From: Anaerolineae bacterium
GTDB lineage: Bacteria; Chloroflexota; Anaerolineae; Aggregatilineales; Phototrophicaceae
Direction of reading: 5' to 3'
NCBI GenBank assembly: GCA_020848855.1
Contig: JADLHH010000260.1
Span: 1 to 14,493, forward strand
Length of the DNA stretch: 14,493 bases
Shown: piece after piece, positions 6,397 through 14,344 of the stretch
Layout of the letters: each line of letters starts with the position of its first letter
Numbering within the stretch: the stretch's first letter is position 1
Translations under genes and position numbers: made by a program
The notes under the pieces: generated by a model
What the model saw: only the letters and a program-made list of their open reading frames with translations
What the model was told of the DNA's origin: nothing
Databases searched by the model: none

Positions 6397-7528
6397 GCAG
6401 CTTGGTCTTCGTGACAAGATATTCCGGCGCAGCCAGCAGGTTATTCTGGAGAACCAGCAGCCAGGCGGCGGCTATCTCGCCTGCCCGAATATGCCGGACT
6501 ACAACTTTTCGTGGTTCCGGGACGGCGCGTTCATCGCCTACGCCCTGACCATCGACGGGCTGCACGCGCCGATCCAGCGCCCGAACGACGTTGCCGCCCA
6601 GTGGGACAGCGCCCTGCGCTTCCACGACTGGTGCGCCCGGATGATCAACGACCGCGCCGAGGCGTTGGAACGCACCATCGAGCGGGCGACGCGCGGCGAG
6701 CCGCCGGTGCTGGCGGATACGATCAATGCCCGCTACACCGCCGGCGGCGTGCCCGGTCCCGACGGCTGGCCCGAATTCCAGTTGGACGGTCCGGCGGTGT
6801 GGCTGTGGTCGCTCGCCAAATATGCTGAAGTCTGCCGCATGAAGCGCCCGCTGCCGGTCATCTGGGAGACGGCTATCGAACGGGCGGCGCGCTACCTCGC
6901 CGCGCTGTGGCAGACGCCGTGCTACGACTGCTGGGAAGAGCGCGGGAGCGATATTCACGTCAGCACGCTGGCGGCGATTTACGCCGGGCTGGGCGCAGCA
7001 CAGTCGCTCGTTCCCCGGCTGGATTACGTCGAAGTACGGGAAGCCATCCGCCGGCTGATTTTGACGGAAGGCATGACGCCGAGCCGGGAACTGGCGAAAT
7101 CGCTGCATCTGGATATGTTCGACGCCAATCTGCTGTTCGCGGCGCTGCCGGGATTCGGCTTGCTCGCCCCGGACGATCCGCTGATGCTGCGGACGGTCGC
7201 CCGTATCGAACGCGATCTCCTCGCCGAAGGACACGGCGTACACCGCCACCGGGAAGACACCTACTACGGCGGCGGCGCGTGGGTGCTGCTGGGTCTGTGG
7301 CTCGCCTGGTACGATCAACAGGTGGGGCGTAACGCCGAAGCCGAGCGCCTGTTCGCGTGGGCGGAAGCGCACGCCGACGCCGACGGCAACCTGCCGGAGC
7401 AGGTCAACGACGCGATGCTGGACACCCGCTGCTATGACGGCTGGGTCGAGCAGCGCGGTGTGATCGCTTCGCCGCTGCTGTGGACGCACGCCAAATATCT
7501 GCTCGTCTATCACGGTTTCGCCGAATAA
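6386..7528 (+). CDS. GH15 glucoamylase/glucodextranase-like enzyme, compact and cytoplasmic
   Basis: A 380-residue (alpha/alpha)6-barrel enzyme expected to release glucose from ends of alpha-glucans or isomalto-oligosaccharides. GH15 landmarks appear in order: NFSWFRDGAFIAYAL (Trp43, Arg45, Asp46, substrate subsite), FQLDGPAVWLWSL (132-144), YDCWEERG with catalytic acid Glu184, and GNLPEQVND with catalytic base Glu338. No signal peptide is present. The N-terminal beta-sandwich found in most bacterial GH15 proteins (600 residues or more) is missing, so this is essentially a bare catalytic domain. The ATG lies inside the GH66 gene (11-base overlap), indicating translational coupling, and the gene ends module A before an intrinsic terminator. 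Context suggests intracellular hydrolysis of imported GH66 products. The exact linkage preference is inferred. Confidence 0.85.
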   Translation: MKVEQLGLRDKIFRRSQQVILENQQPGGGYLACPNMPDYNFSWFRDGAFIAYALTIDGLHAPIQRPNDVAAQWDSALRFHDWCARMINDRAEALERTIERATRGEPPVLADTINARYTAGGVPGPDGWPEFQLDGPAVWLWSLAKYAEVCRMKRPLPVIWETAIERAARYLAALWQTPCYDCWEERGSDIHVSTLAAIYAGLGAAQSLVPRLDYVEVREAIRRLILTEGMTPSRELAKSLHLDMFDANLLFAALPGFGLLAPDDPLMLRTVARIERDLLAEGHGVHRHREDTYYGGGAWVLLGLWLAWYDQQVGRNAEAERLFAWAEAHADADGNLPEQVNDAMLDTRCYDGWVEQRGVIASPLLWTHAKYLLVYHGFAE

Positions 7529-7551
7529 CCTCGCTTTCCCCTGACTTCGCG

Positions 7552-7585
7552 CCGGATGCCGCGAATGTCGGCATCCGGTTTGCTT
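7552..7585 (+). terminator. Intrinsic terminator of module A operon
   Basis: A perfect 9-bp stem, CCGGATGCC (7552-7560) with GGCATCCGG (7570-7578), closes a 9-base loop and is followed by TTTGCTT. It starts 24 bases after the GH15 stop codon and precedes an independent promoter for the next regulator, so it marks the end of the first operon. Confidence 0.8.
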
Positions 7586-7644
7586 ACCAACCAGCCCTCA
7601 CACCACCTGCAAAGCACATGTGCTTACATTCGCCCACCGATTGG

Positions 7645-7674
7645 TTGACAAGCGACTCCGTTACGCTGTAGAAT
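7645..7674 (+). promoter_or_regulatory. Promoter of the second LacI-type regulator
   Basis: A perfect -35 TTGACA (7645-7650) is followed after 18 bases by TAGAAT (7669-7674), five of six matches to TATAAT. The predicted start, about 7681, falls on the palindrome at 7681-7698. This is the best promoter in the window and has the same promoter-then-operator layout as the first regulator gene. Confidence 0.75.
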
Positions 7675-7680
7675 TCAGTT

Positions 7681-7698
7681 TAGGCGAACGTTCGCTTA
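7681..7698 (+). promoter_or_regulatory. LacI-family operator of the second regulator
   Basis: The core GCGAACGTTCGC (7684-7695) is a perfect 12-bp palindrome centred on CG, flanked by symmetrical TA/TA after one mismatched pair. It lies at the predicted transcription start of the regulator gene, so autorepression is likely. It differs in sequence from the TTGAAACGGTTCAA site of module A, implying a distinct regulon. I found no second full copy before the module B transport genes. Confidence 0.75.
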
Positions 7699-7729
7699 TT
7701 CTGAATAGCTTAATATTGCTGCGTTTGAT

Positions 7730-8776
7730 ATGGAAAAAAACGCTACTCTAAAAGACGTTGCCGAACGCGCTAAAGTTAGTTATCAGACGGTATCCAAGGT
7801 CATTCGCAACCAGATGCAGGTGACGCCTGAAGTGCGGGCGCGCATCGAGCAGGCGATCCATGACCTGGGTTACCACCCCAACGCCGCCGCCCAGAACCTG
7901 CGGACGCGCTCCAGCCACCTGATCGGCTATTCCTGGCAGCCGGTGGGGCGCGAGATTCATTCCAGCCCGGTGCTGGAACTGTTCCAGCACAGCATCGTCG
8001 AAAGCGCAGAAGATCACGGCTATCACATCCTGCTTTTTCCCCAGCGCGCTCAGGGCGATCTGGACTCGATCTACGAGGAACTGGTGCAAACCCGCCGTGT
8101 CGATGGCTTCATCCTGTCGGGCATTCAGTACAGCGACCCACGCGCGCCGATCATGCAGCGGCTGAACGTCCCGGTTGTCACGTTCGGCTGCTCCGACGAC
8201 GATATGCCTGCTCCATGCGTCGATGTCGATAACCGCGCCGGAGCCACCGCCGCTGTCAAACACCTGATCGACCTGGGACACCGGAAAATCGCCATTCTCG
8301 CCTGGCCCGAAAGCTCGCGCGTGGGCACTGAGCGGCTGGCGGGCTACTGGGACGCGATGGAAGAAGCCGAACTGCCCATCGACCCGAAGTGGATCATGCG
8401 GGGCAGGGGCGAGATCGAATATGGCTACGACGCCGCGCAGAAGCTGTTCGACCTGCCGGAGACACGCCGCCCAACCGCCATCGTCACTGTCCTCGACACC
8501 ATCACCATCGGCGTCATCCAGGCGGCTGAAAGCTGCGGGCTGAAGGTCGGGCGCGACCTCGCCGTGACCGGCTTTGACGATATGCCGGTTGCCCAGCACC
8601 TGAAGCCGGGGTTGACGACGGTCAGACAGCCAATATGGGATGTCGGACGGTGTGTGATCAACCTTCTGATCGCGCTGCTCAACGGGGGAACGCCCGATGA
8701 ACAGCGCATTATCCTTTTGCCTGAACTCGTTATCCGAGAGTCAAGTATCGGTAACGCGCAGGGAATATCCGACTGA
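7730..8776 (+). CDS. LacI/GalR-family transcriptional regulator (module B)
   Basis: A 348-residue repressor. The helix-turn-helix is at about residues 7-26 (LKDVAERAKVSYQTVSKVIRN); its recognition helix carries the Tyr-Gln pair also seen in E. coli LacI. The hinge segment NAAAQNLRTRSSHLIG follows. The effector domain shows the family patterns RRVDGFILSG, VKHLIDLGHRKIAILAWP, AIVTVLDTITIGVIQA and LAVTGFDDMPVAQHLKPGLTTVRQP. No Shine-Dalgarno sequence is visible in the AT-rich stretch before the ATG. The start is fixed by the MEKNATLKDVAERA opening. Clearly divergent from the module A regulator. It probably controls itself through the palindrome at 7681-7698; control of the following transport operon is likely by position only. 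Confidence 0.94.
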   Translation: MEKNATLKDVAERAKVSYQTVSKVIRNQMQVTPEVRARIEQAIHDLGYHPNAAAQNLRTRSSHLIGYSWQPVGREIHSSPVLELFQHSIVESAEDHGYHILLFPQRAQGDLDSIYEELVQTRRVDGFILSGIQYSDPRAPIMQRLNVPVVTFGCSDDDMPAPCVDVDNRAGATAAVKHLIDLGHRKIAILAWPESSRVGTERLAGYWDAMEEAELPIDPKWIMRGRGEIEYGYDAAQKLFDLPETRRPTAIVTVLDTITIGVIQAAESCGLKVGRDLAVTGFDDMPVAQHLKPGLTTVRQPIWDVGRCVINLLIALLNGGTPDEQRIILLPELVIRESSIGNAQGISD

Positions 8777-8786
8777 CCGCGAATTG

Positions 8787-8814
8787 TCCGGCGCTGCCGT
8801 TCGAACGCGCCGGA
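8787..8814 (+). terminator. Hairpin after the second regulator, possible weak terminator
   Basis: TCCGGCGC (8787-8794) pairs perfectly with GCGCCGGA (8807-8814) around a 12-base loop. The stem starts 11 bases after the regulator stop codon, but only TTATG follows, so a T-run is lacking. It may attenuate read-through into the transport genes. The loop plus stem edge holds a separate 10-bp palindrome, CGTTCGAACG (8798-8807), with CG in the centre. Confidence 0.4.
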
Positions 8815-8819
8815 TTATG

Positions 8820-8832
8820 AAAGGAGGAGGAG
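8820..8832 (+). other. Strong Shine-Dalgarno-like sequence without a gene
   Basis: AAAGGAGGAGGAG is an excellent ribosome-binding sequence but lies 77 bases before the next gene, which has its own site (AGGAAGGG, 8897-8904). The only start codon at a usual distance is TTG at 8838, immediately followed by TAA, a start-stop pair. It could be a ribosome standby or regulatory site, or a remnant. Confidence 0.25.
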
Positions 8833-8854
8833 CCGATTTGTAAACGCAGAATAT

Positions 8855-8868
8855 TGGTAGGTCTACCA
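8855..8868 (+). promoter_or_regulatory. Palindrome upstream of module B transport genes, candidate operator
   Basis: TGGTAGGTCTACCA has perfect 6-bp inverted arms (TGGTAG/CTACCA) around two central bases. It lies about 40 bases before the binding-protein start, outside any gene. It does not match either LacI-type site in the window. It may be bound by another regulator or be a small hairpin in the leader. No clear -35/-10 pair was recognised beside it. Confidence 0.35.
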
Positions 8869-8909
8869 GCGCAGTCTTCACGCAAAGGTACAGCTTAGGA
8901 AGGGTAAAG

Positions 8910-10247
8910 ATGAGAAAAAGTGGAATCGTATTGGTCATCCTGTTTGTGATCAGCGTGGTGTTTGCCGCGCAGACGATCGCGCAGGACACCAGCCTATCAG
9001 GAACCCTGCGCGTCGGCACGTGGGATACAGGCGCAGGTCTGACGGTCTGGGACACGGTGCTTGGGCACTTCAAAGAAGCGTACCCCAACGTAACGGTTTC
9101 ATTCGAGCCTGTTCCGCAGGACTACGGCACCAAGCTGCTGGCGCAGTTCGCCTCTAACAGCGCGCCGGATGTCTTCCAGGTAGGGGACGGCGATGCCGCC
9201 AAGTACCAGGCGCTCGGCGTCGTTGAGAACCTCGACCCGTACATCAGCGGTCCCAACGGCTTCGACCCGAGCATCATGTATCCGGGCGTCTTCGCGTTCG
9301 GGCAGATGGGCGGCGGCACGTACTATCTGACGAAGGATTACAGCCCGCTGATCCTGCACTACAACAAGGACCTGTTCGATGCGGCGGGCGTCGCCTATCC
9401 ATCGGAAGACTGGACGTGGGACGATTTCCTGACGATGGCGCAGATGCTGACGGTGGATGGGAATGGTAACAATGCAACCTCCGCCGATTTCGACCCGTCC
9501 AACATTCAGCGCTGGGGTGTTACGCTGCCGGACGCCTGGGGTGACCTGTTGTGGACTCGCGGCATTCTGCCGATCATTTATCAGAACGGCGGCAGCCTGA
9601 TCTCCGAAGATGGCACGACAACCACCGGTTACATGAACAGCCAGGCTACCGTCGATGCGGTGCAGTGGTACGTCGACCTGTTCGACACGCACCACGTCGC
9701 GCCGAACAAGACCGATCTGGCGGCTTTCGCCGGAGTCGATCTGTTCGCCACGCAGCAGGCTGCCATGTTGTGGAACGGCGTCTGGAATATCAACGGCTAC
9801 GCAGAGGGTGATAATGCTCTGACGTTCAACTGGGGAACGAGCATCCTTCCGGCGGGTTCTGCGGGCAACGCTAATGCATTGTGCTGGGCGGGCTTCGCGG
9901 TGTATTCGGGCAGCGAGAACAAAGACCTCGCCTGGGAATTCATCAAGTATATCGCCGCCGGCGACGGGGCGAAAGACTTCGCCGAGTATGCTCTGACTAC
10001 CGTTCAGTCGATTGCCGAGGGGCAGGGCTTAGTCGATGACCCGTACAAAGGACAGGTCATGGCTGACCTCGCCAATGTCCAGCCGATCCCGGACTTCACG
10101 ACCCAATACTGGGCGGACTGCGGTGATAAATTCTTCAAGCAGGAGCTGGAGACGGTCATGACGGGCGGCGTGGCCGTCCAAGAGGCAATGGATAAAGCCG
10201 CCGCAGAAGCGGCTGCCTGCCTCGCCGAAAAGGCAGCCGGGTCTTAG
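8910..10247 (+). CDS. Family-1 extracellular sugar-binding protein of ABC importer B
   Basis: A 445-residue secreted solute receptor, unlike the module A protein in detail. Residues 1-25 are a Sec signal peptide (MRKSG, hydrophobic core, FAAQTIAQ) with no lipobox cysteine. Mature segments typical of family-1 proteins follow: LRVGTWDTG, VLGHFKEAYPNVTVSFEPVP, LAQFASNSAPDVFQVGDGDA, SPLILHYNKDLFDAAGVAYPSEDWTWDDFL, GVDLFATQQAAMLWNGVWN and SGSENKDLAWEFIKYIA. The C-terminal tail is alanine-rich (MDKAAAEAAACLAEKAAGS). The ribosome site AGGAAGGG lies 5 bases from ATG. It is followed by a strong hairpin and then two permeases. The ligand is unknown; the GH65-like enzyme in the same operon suggests a di- or oligosaccharide containing glucose, but this is weak inference. 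Confidence 0.93.
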   Translation: MRKSGIVLVILFVISVVFAAQTIAQDTSLSGTLRVGTWDTGAGLTVWDTVLGHFKEAYPNVTVSFEPVPQDYGTKLLAQFASNSAPDVFQVGDGDAAKYQALGVVENLDPYISGPNGFDPSIMYPGVFAFGQMGGGTYYLTKDYSPLILHYNKDLFDAAGVAYPSEDWTWDDFLTMAQMLTVDGNGNNATSADFDPSNIQRWGVTLPDAWGDLLWTRGILPIIYQNGGSLISEDGTTTTGYMNSQATVDAVQWYVDLFDTHHVAPNKTDLAAFAGVDLFATQQAAMLWNGVWNINGYAEGDNALTFNWGTSILPAGSAGNANALCWAGFAVYSGSENKDLAWEFIKYIAAGDGAKDFAEYALTTVQSIAEGQGLVDDPYKGQVMADLANVQPIPDFTTQYWADCGDKFFKQELETVMTGGVAVQEAMDKAAAEAAACLAEKAAGS

Positions 10248-10280
10248 GGTTGACCGAGAGACACTCACTTGAGTAACACG

Positions 10281-10312
10281 ATCGGGCGGCACGCCACTGG
10301 CTGCCGCCCGAT
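10281..10312 (+). repeat. Stable intercistronic hairpin between binding-protein and permease genes (B)
   Basis: ATCGGGCGGCA (10281-10291) pairs perfectly over 11 bp with TGCCGCCCGAT (10302-10312). The loop can add GCC/GGC (10293-10295 with 10299-10301). Only ATTTG-type sequence follows, so a standard terminator is unlikely, though partial termination is possible. Position matches the hairpin at 2783-2824 in module A. The sequences differ, so the two are not copies of a dispersed repeat. Confidence 0.75.
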
Positions 10313-10374
10313 GTACTATTTGAATTCGATGTCTGAATAGACGGTAACTCTAGGCATGTGAAAGTGCTCCCGCC

Positions 10375-11334
<960 letters not shown>

Positions 11335-11337
11335 ATC

Positions 11338-12237
11338 ATGGCGGTCAAAGCTGCTGCTCCCACGACTATACAGACTACCGGTTTCTGGCATTGGCAGGAG
11401 CGAAATATTCTCGAATTCGCCCGCAAGACGCTGGTATATGCGCTGCTGATCATCCTGAGCCTCGTATTTCTGTTCCCGCTTTTCTGGATGGTCACGTCCG
11501 GGCTGAAGTCGGACACACAGATTTTCGTATGGCCCCCGCAGTGGATTCCGAACCCGATCCTGTGGTCGAATTTCCCGAAAGCTTTCAGCAACCCCCAGCT
11601 TCCGTTCGACAAGTTCGTGGTCAACACGCTGATCATCGAGGCGGGCGTTATCGTTGGTCGGTTGATCTCCTGCACGCTGGTGGCATACGGCTTCGCGCGG
11701 CTGCGCGCGCCGGGTAAGAACGTCCTGTTCACGATCCTGCTGGCGACGCTGATGCTGCCGCGCGCGGCGATCCTTATCCCGACGTACATCCTGTTCAACC
11801 AGTTGGGCTGGGTCAACACCTTCCTGCCGCTGATCGTCCCGGCGTGGTTCGGGGAAGCCTACGCGATCTTCCTGATGCGCCAGTTCTTCATGACGATTCC
11901 GCGTGAGCTGGAAGAAGCCGCCGTGATCGACGGTGCATCCACGCTGCACATCATCTGGAAGGTGATTGTGCCGCTGAGTATTCCCGTGCTGGCGGTGATC
12001 GCCATCCTGTCGTTCAAGGATACGTGGAACGACTTCCTGAATCCGCTGCTCTACCTGAGCGAGCCGAGCAAATATACGGTGGCGGTTGGGCTGGCGTATT
12101 TCAACGGGCAGTTCGACGTACAGTTGAACCTGCTCATGGCGGCGTCCGCCACGATGATGCTGCCGACGGTAATCCTGTTTATCTTCGCCCAACGCGCTTT
12201 CGTCGAGGGCATTTCCCTGACCGGGCTAAAAGGTTAA
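11338..12237 (+). CDS. ABC sugar importer B, permease subunit (MalG/UgpE-like)
   Basis: A 299-residue partner permease. The first helix (LVYALLIILSLVFLFPLFWM) leads into VTSGLKSDTQIFVWPPQWIPNP, the conserved segment of MalG/UgpE proteins. The EAA loop is at residues 190-213, with ELEEAAVIDGASTLHIIWKV followed by IVPLSIPV. Further helices follow to the usual C-terminal IFAQRAFVEGISLTGLKG. It begins three bases after the preceding stop codon; the nearest purine-rich sequence (GGAGAAAG) is 13 or so bases upstream, so coupling to the preceding gene probably supports translation. It would pair with the permease at 10375. No ATPase gene is linked. Confidence 0.94.
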   Translation: MAVKAAAPTTIQTTGFWHWQERNILEFARKTLVYALLIILSLVFLFPLFWMVTSGLKSDTQIFVWPPQWIPNPILWSNFPKAFSNPQLPFDKFVVNTLIIEAGVIVGRLISCTLVAYGFARLRAPGKNVLFTILLATLMLPRAAILIPTYILFNQLGWVNTFLPLIVPAWFGEAYAIFLMRQFFMTIPRELEEAAVIDGASTLHIIWKVIVPLSIPVLAVIAILSFKDTWNDFLNPLLYLSEPSKYTVAVGLAYFNGQFDVQLNLLMAASATMMLPTVILFIFAQRAFVEGISLTGLKG

Positions 12238-12241
12238 TTGT

Positions 12242-14344
12242 ATGCAGCTTCCGAACAATTATTACCACTGCTTTCTGGGCAATGGGATCGATGCCGTCCT
12301 GATCGGCTACACCGGTTCGATGGTGGCGGACAAAGTCAGCGTCGACCGCTGCGCGTGGTACAAATCCGACCGTTACTATCCCGAAGACAAGCTGGTGATG
12401 GTCGCTGGGCGCTTCCCGCTCAACAAGACGCTCGAACACGCCGAAGGGTCGGGCTGGTACGAAGTCGCGCCGCTCGGCAGGACGTGGTATTTCGTGATGC
12501 AGGACGGGCAGCGGCTCCAACTGCAGGCGAGCGACCAGCGCTTCGTGCCGCAGGACGGCACGCTGTACACCAGTGTCGATTACGGCTCGGTCAAGGGCGA
12601 GGTGGAGACGTGGATGCACGCGACCCGCTCGATCCTGGTCGAGCGCTACACCTTCGACCGGGATGTTGAGTTTCAGGCGTGGATGGGTCCCGGCGTGTGG
12701 CACGAGAACGAGGGCGAGCCGTGGGATACCGACCCCTTCCGCTCGGTCGAAATGGCGGCGGACGCGCCGGAAGGGCGCTACGACCTGGGCGAGACGCACG
12801 GCATCATGGCGCTGCGTGTCGAGCCTGCGCCGACCGCGTCCGGCGCTGATGGCGACGATCGCTGGGTGAGTGTGCGCGCCCGCACGATCACCAAATACTT
12901 CATGATCACCGACGACCGGCAGGGCGCGCTGACGACCGAGCTGCTCGATGAAGCGGTCACACGCGGTTACGACGCGCTGCGCCGGGAACACGTCGATTTC
13001 TGGCAGGCGTACTTCGCCGTGTCCAGCGTCGATATCCCCGACGAGCAGTTCCAGTATTTCCACGACGCCAGCATGTATCACTTCAAGGCGGCGCAGAACC
13101 CGGTGTCCGGCGGGATTCCGGTCAACAACCTGCGGCGGACGTGGTCGTCGCACGTGTTCTGGGACGCCTATTTCATGCACCGCGCCCTGCTCGAAGCCAA
13201 CCACCGCGCCGAAGCGCTGGAAGGCTGCCGCTTCTTCGAGCGCACGCTGGAGCAGGCGCGCCGTCATGCCCGCGACGAATTCGGCTGCGACGGCGTGAAG
13301 TGGGACTGGGAGATCACCCACGACGGGCGCAAGGCGTACGGGACGCTGCTGCACATGAAATACCAGGTGCATAACAACGGCTCGTATGCCAATATGCTCA
13401 TGGGCTACTACGACCAGACGCAGGATCGCGCGTATCTGGCGGAGTTCTATCCGATTCTGGAAGGGCTGGCGCAGTTCTTCATGAACTGCATCGTCGAACA
13501 CACCGAGCGCGGCTACGAAATCGGCTATCTGGTCGGCGTCCACGAGAGCGCGGTCAAGGTGCGCAACGACGGCATTAATCTGGCGGGGACGATTGCTATT
13601 TTGCGCCACTGCGCCCGCGCCGCCCACATTCTGGGACGCGAGAATGAATTCACCGAGAAATGCCAGCTTGTCGCCGATCAACTGATCGCCACGATGGATT
13701 CGCTGTATAACGGGCGGTTTTTCAAGGCGTCGGAAGATGAAGACCGGATCAACATGAGTTCAATCGGTCCGATATTCCCGATGAGCGTGATCAAACCGCT
13801 GGACACGCGCGCCGTCAGCACGGCGGACGCTTACCTCGAGCGCTACGAAGGTCGGCTGATCGGTCACGGTGGCAGCGAGAGCGGCTTCCCGTGGTCGGCG
13901 GGCGTGATGGGTGCGATTCTGGCATGGCAGCGGCGCGGCGATGTGGCGTGGGACATCCTCGAACGCGCGCGCCCGACCATCTGCAATTTTGGCGGCATGA
14001 CCGAGGTCATGGAAAACGGCGCCTGGAACATGCAGTATTTCGGCACGGCGCAGGGGGCGGTGTGCATCGCGCTGCACCAGCTTCTGCTTCAGAGCAGCGC
14101 CGAAGCCATCGACCTGTTCCCGGCGCTGCCGTCAAGCTGGGATCACGCCGGGTTCGAGCGGCTGTTGGCGCAGGGCTTCGCCGTGACGGCGCGATGGACG
14201 CCGCAGCAGGTCGAATGGACGGTGAAAAACGTTTCTTCGGCGCGGCTGGCGCGGGAAGTGCGTTTCGGCGCATACACGCAGCCGGTGGCGCTGGAGGCGG
14301 GACAAGAGCAAAGCGGGGTATGGGCGTTGCCGCCCGGTGAATGA
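12242..14344 (+). CDS. GH65-like (alpha/alpha)6-barrel glycosidase or phosphorylase
   Basis: A 700-residue protein without signal peptide, so probably cytoplasmic. A beta-sandwich-like N-terminal region opens with YYHCFLGNGIDAVLIGYTGS, like the 'LGNG..G' start of GH65 enzymes. The barrel begins near 280. SSHVFWDAYFMHRALLEAN (Phe306-Trp307-Asp308) matches the 'FWDtE.f' motif. The likely catalytic acid is Glu357 in GVKWDWE, placed like 'G..yPWE' of GH65. The family's 'GPDEYH' segment appears altered, as VGVHESAVKVRNDG (431-444). A C-terminal segment, LFPALPSSWDHAGFERLLAQGF, also resembles GH65/GH95 tails. I see no clear phosphate-binding Ser-Ser/His signature, so hydrolase and phosphorylase remain open. 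AAAAGG lies 8 bases before ATG and the gene starts 4 bases after the permease stop. It probably acts on the sugar imported by system B. Confidence 0.72.
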   Translation: MQLPNNYYHCFLGNGIDAVLIGYTGSMVADKVSVDRCAWYKSDRYYPEDKLVMVAGRFPLNKTLEHAEGSGWYEVAPLGRTWYFVMQDGQRLQLQASDQRFVPQDGTLYTSVDYGSVKGEVETWMHATRSILVERYTFDRDVEFQAWMGPGVWHENEGEPWDTDPFRSVEMAADAPEGRYDLGETHGIMALRVEPAPTASGADGDDRWVSVRARTITKYFMITDDRQGALTTELLDEAVTRGYDALRREHVDFWQAYFAVSSVDIPDEQFQYFHDASMYHFKAAQNPVSGGIPVNNLRRTWSSHVFWDAYFMHRALLEANHRAEALEGCRFFERTLEQARRHARDEFGCDGVKWDWEITHDGRKAYGTLLHMKYQVHNNGSYANMLMGYYDQTQDRAYLAEFYPILEGLAQFFMNCIVEHTERGYEIGYLVGVHESAVKVRNDGINLAGTIAILRHCARAAHILGRENEFTEKCQLVADQLIATMDSLYNGRFFKASEDEDRINMSSIGPIFPMSVIKPLDTRAVSTADAYLERYEGRLIGHGGSESGFPWSAGVMGAILAWQRRGDVAWDILERARPTICNFGGMTEVMENGAWNMQYFGTAQGAVCIALHQLLLQSSAEAIDLFPALPSSWDHAGFERLLAQGFAVTARWTPQQVEWTVKNVSSARLAREVRFGAYTQPVALEAGQEQSGVWALPPGE

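Noticed and set aside
7480..7671. 63-codon plus-strand frame spanning the GH15 end, terminator and regulator promoter
   Set aside because: It crosses a strong intrinsic terminator and the promoter at 7645-7674 and has no recognisable content.
7700..10340. Shared TCTGAATAG at 7700-7708 and 10332-10340
   Set aside because: Nine bases without symmetry or consistent position relative to promoters; best explained by chance.
10319..10350. Possible internal promoter before the module B permeases (TTGAAT near 10320, TAACTC near 10344)
   Set aside because: The spacing of about 19 bases and the weak -10 match make it unconvincing.
12179..13681. A 500-codon minus-strand frame opposite the GH65-like gene
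   Set aside because: Despite its length it has no family motif; the plus-strand frame carries LGNG, FWD and WE motifs and follows the permease by four bases.
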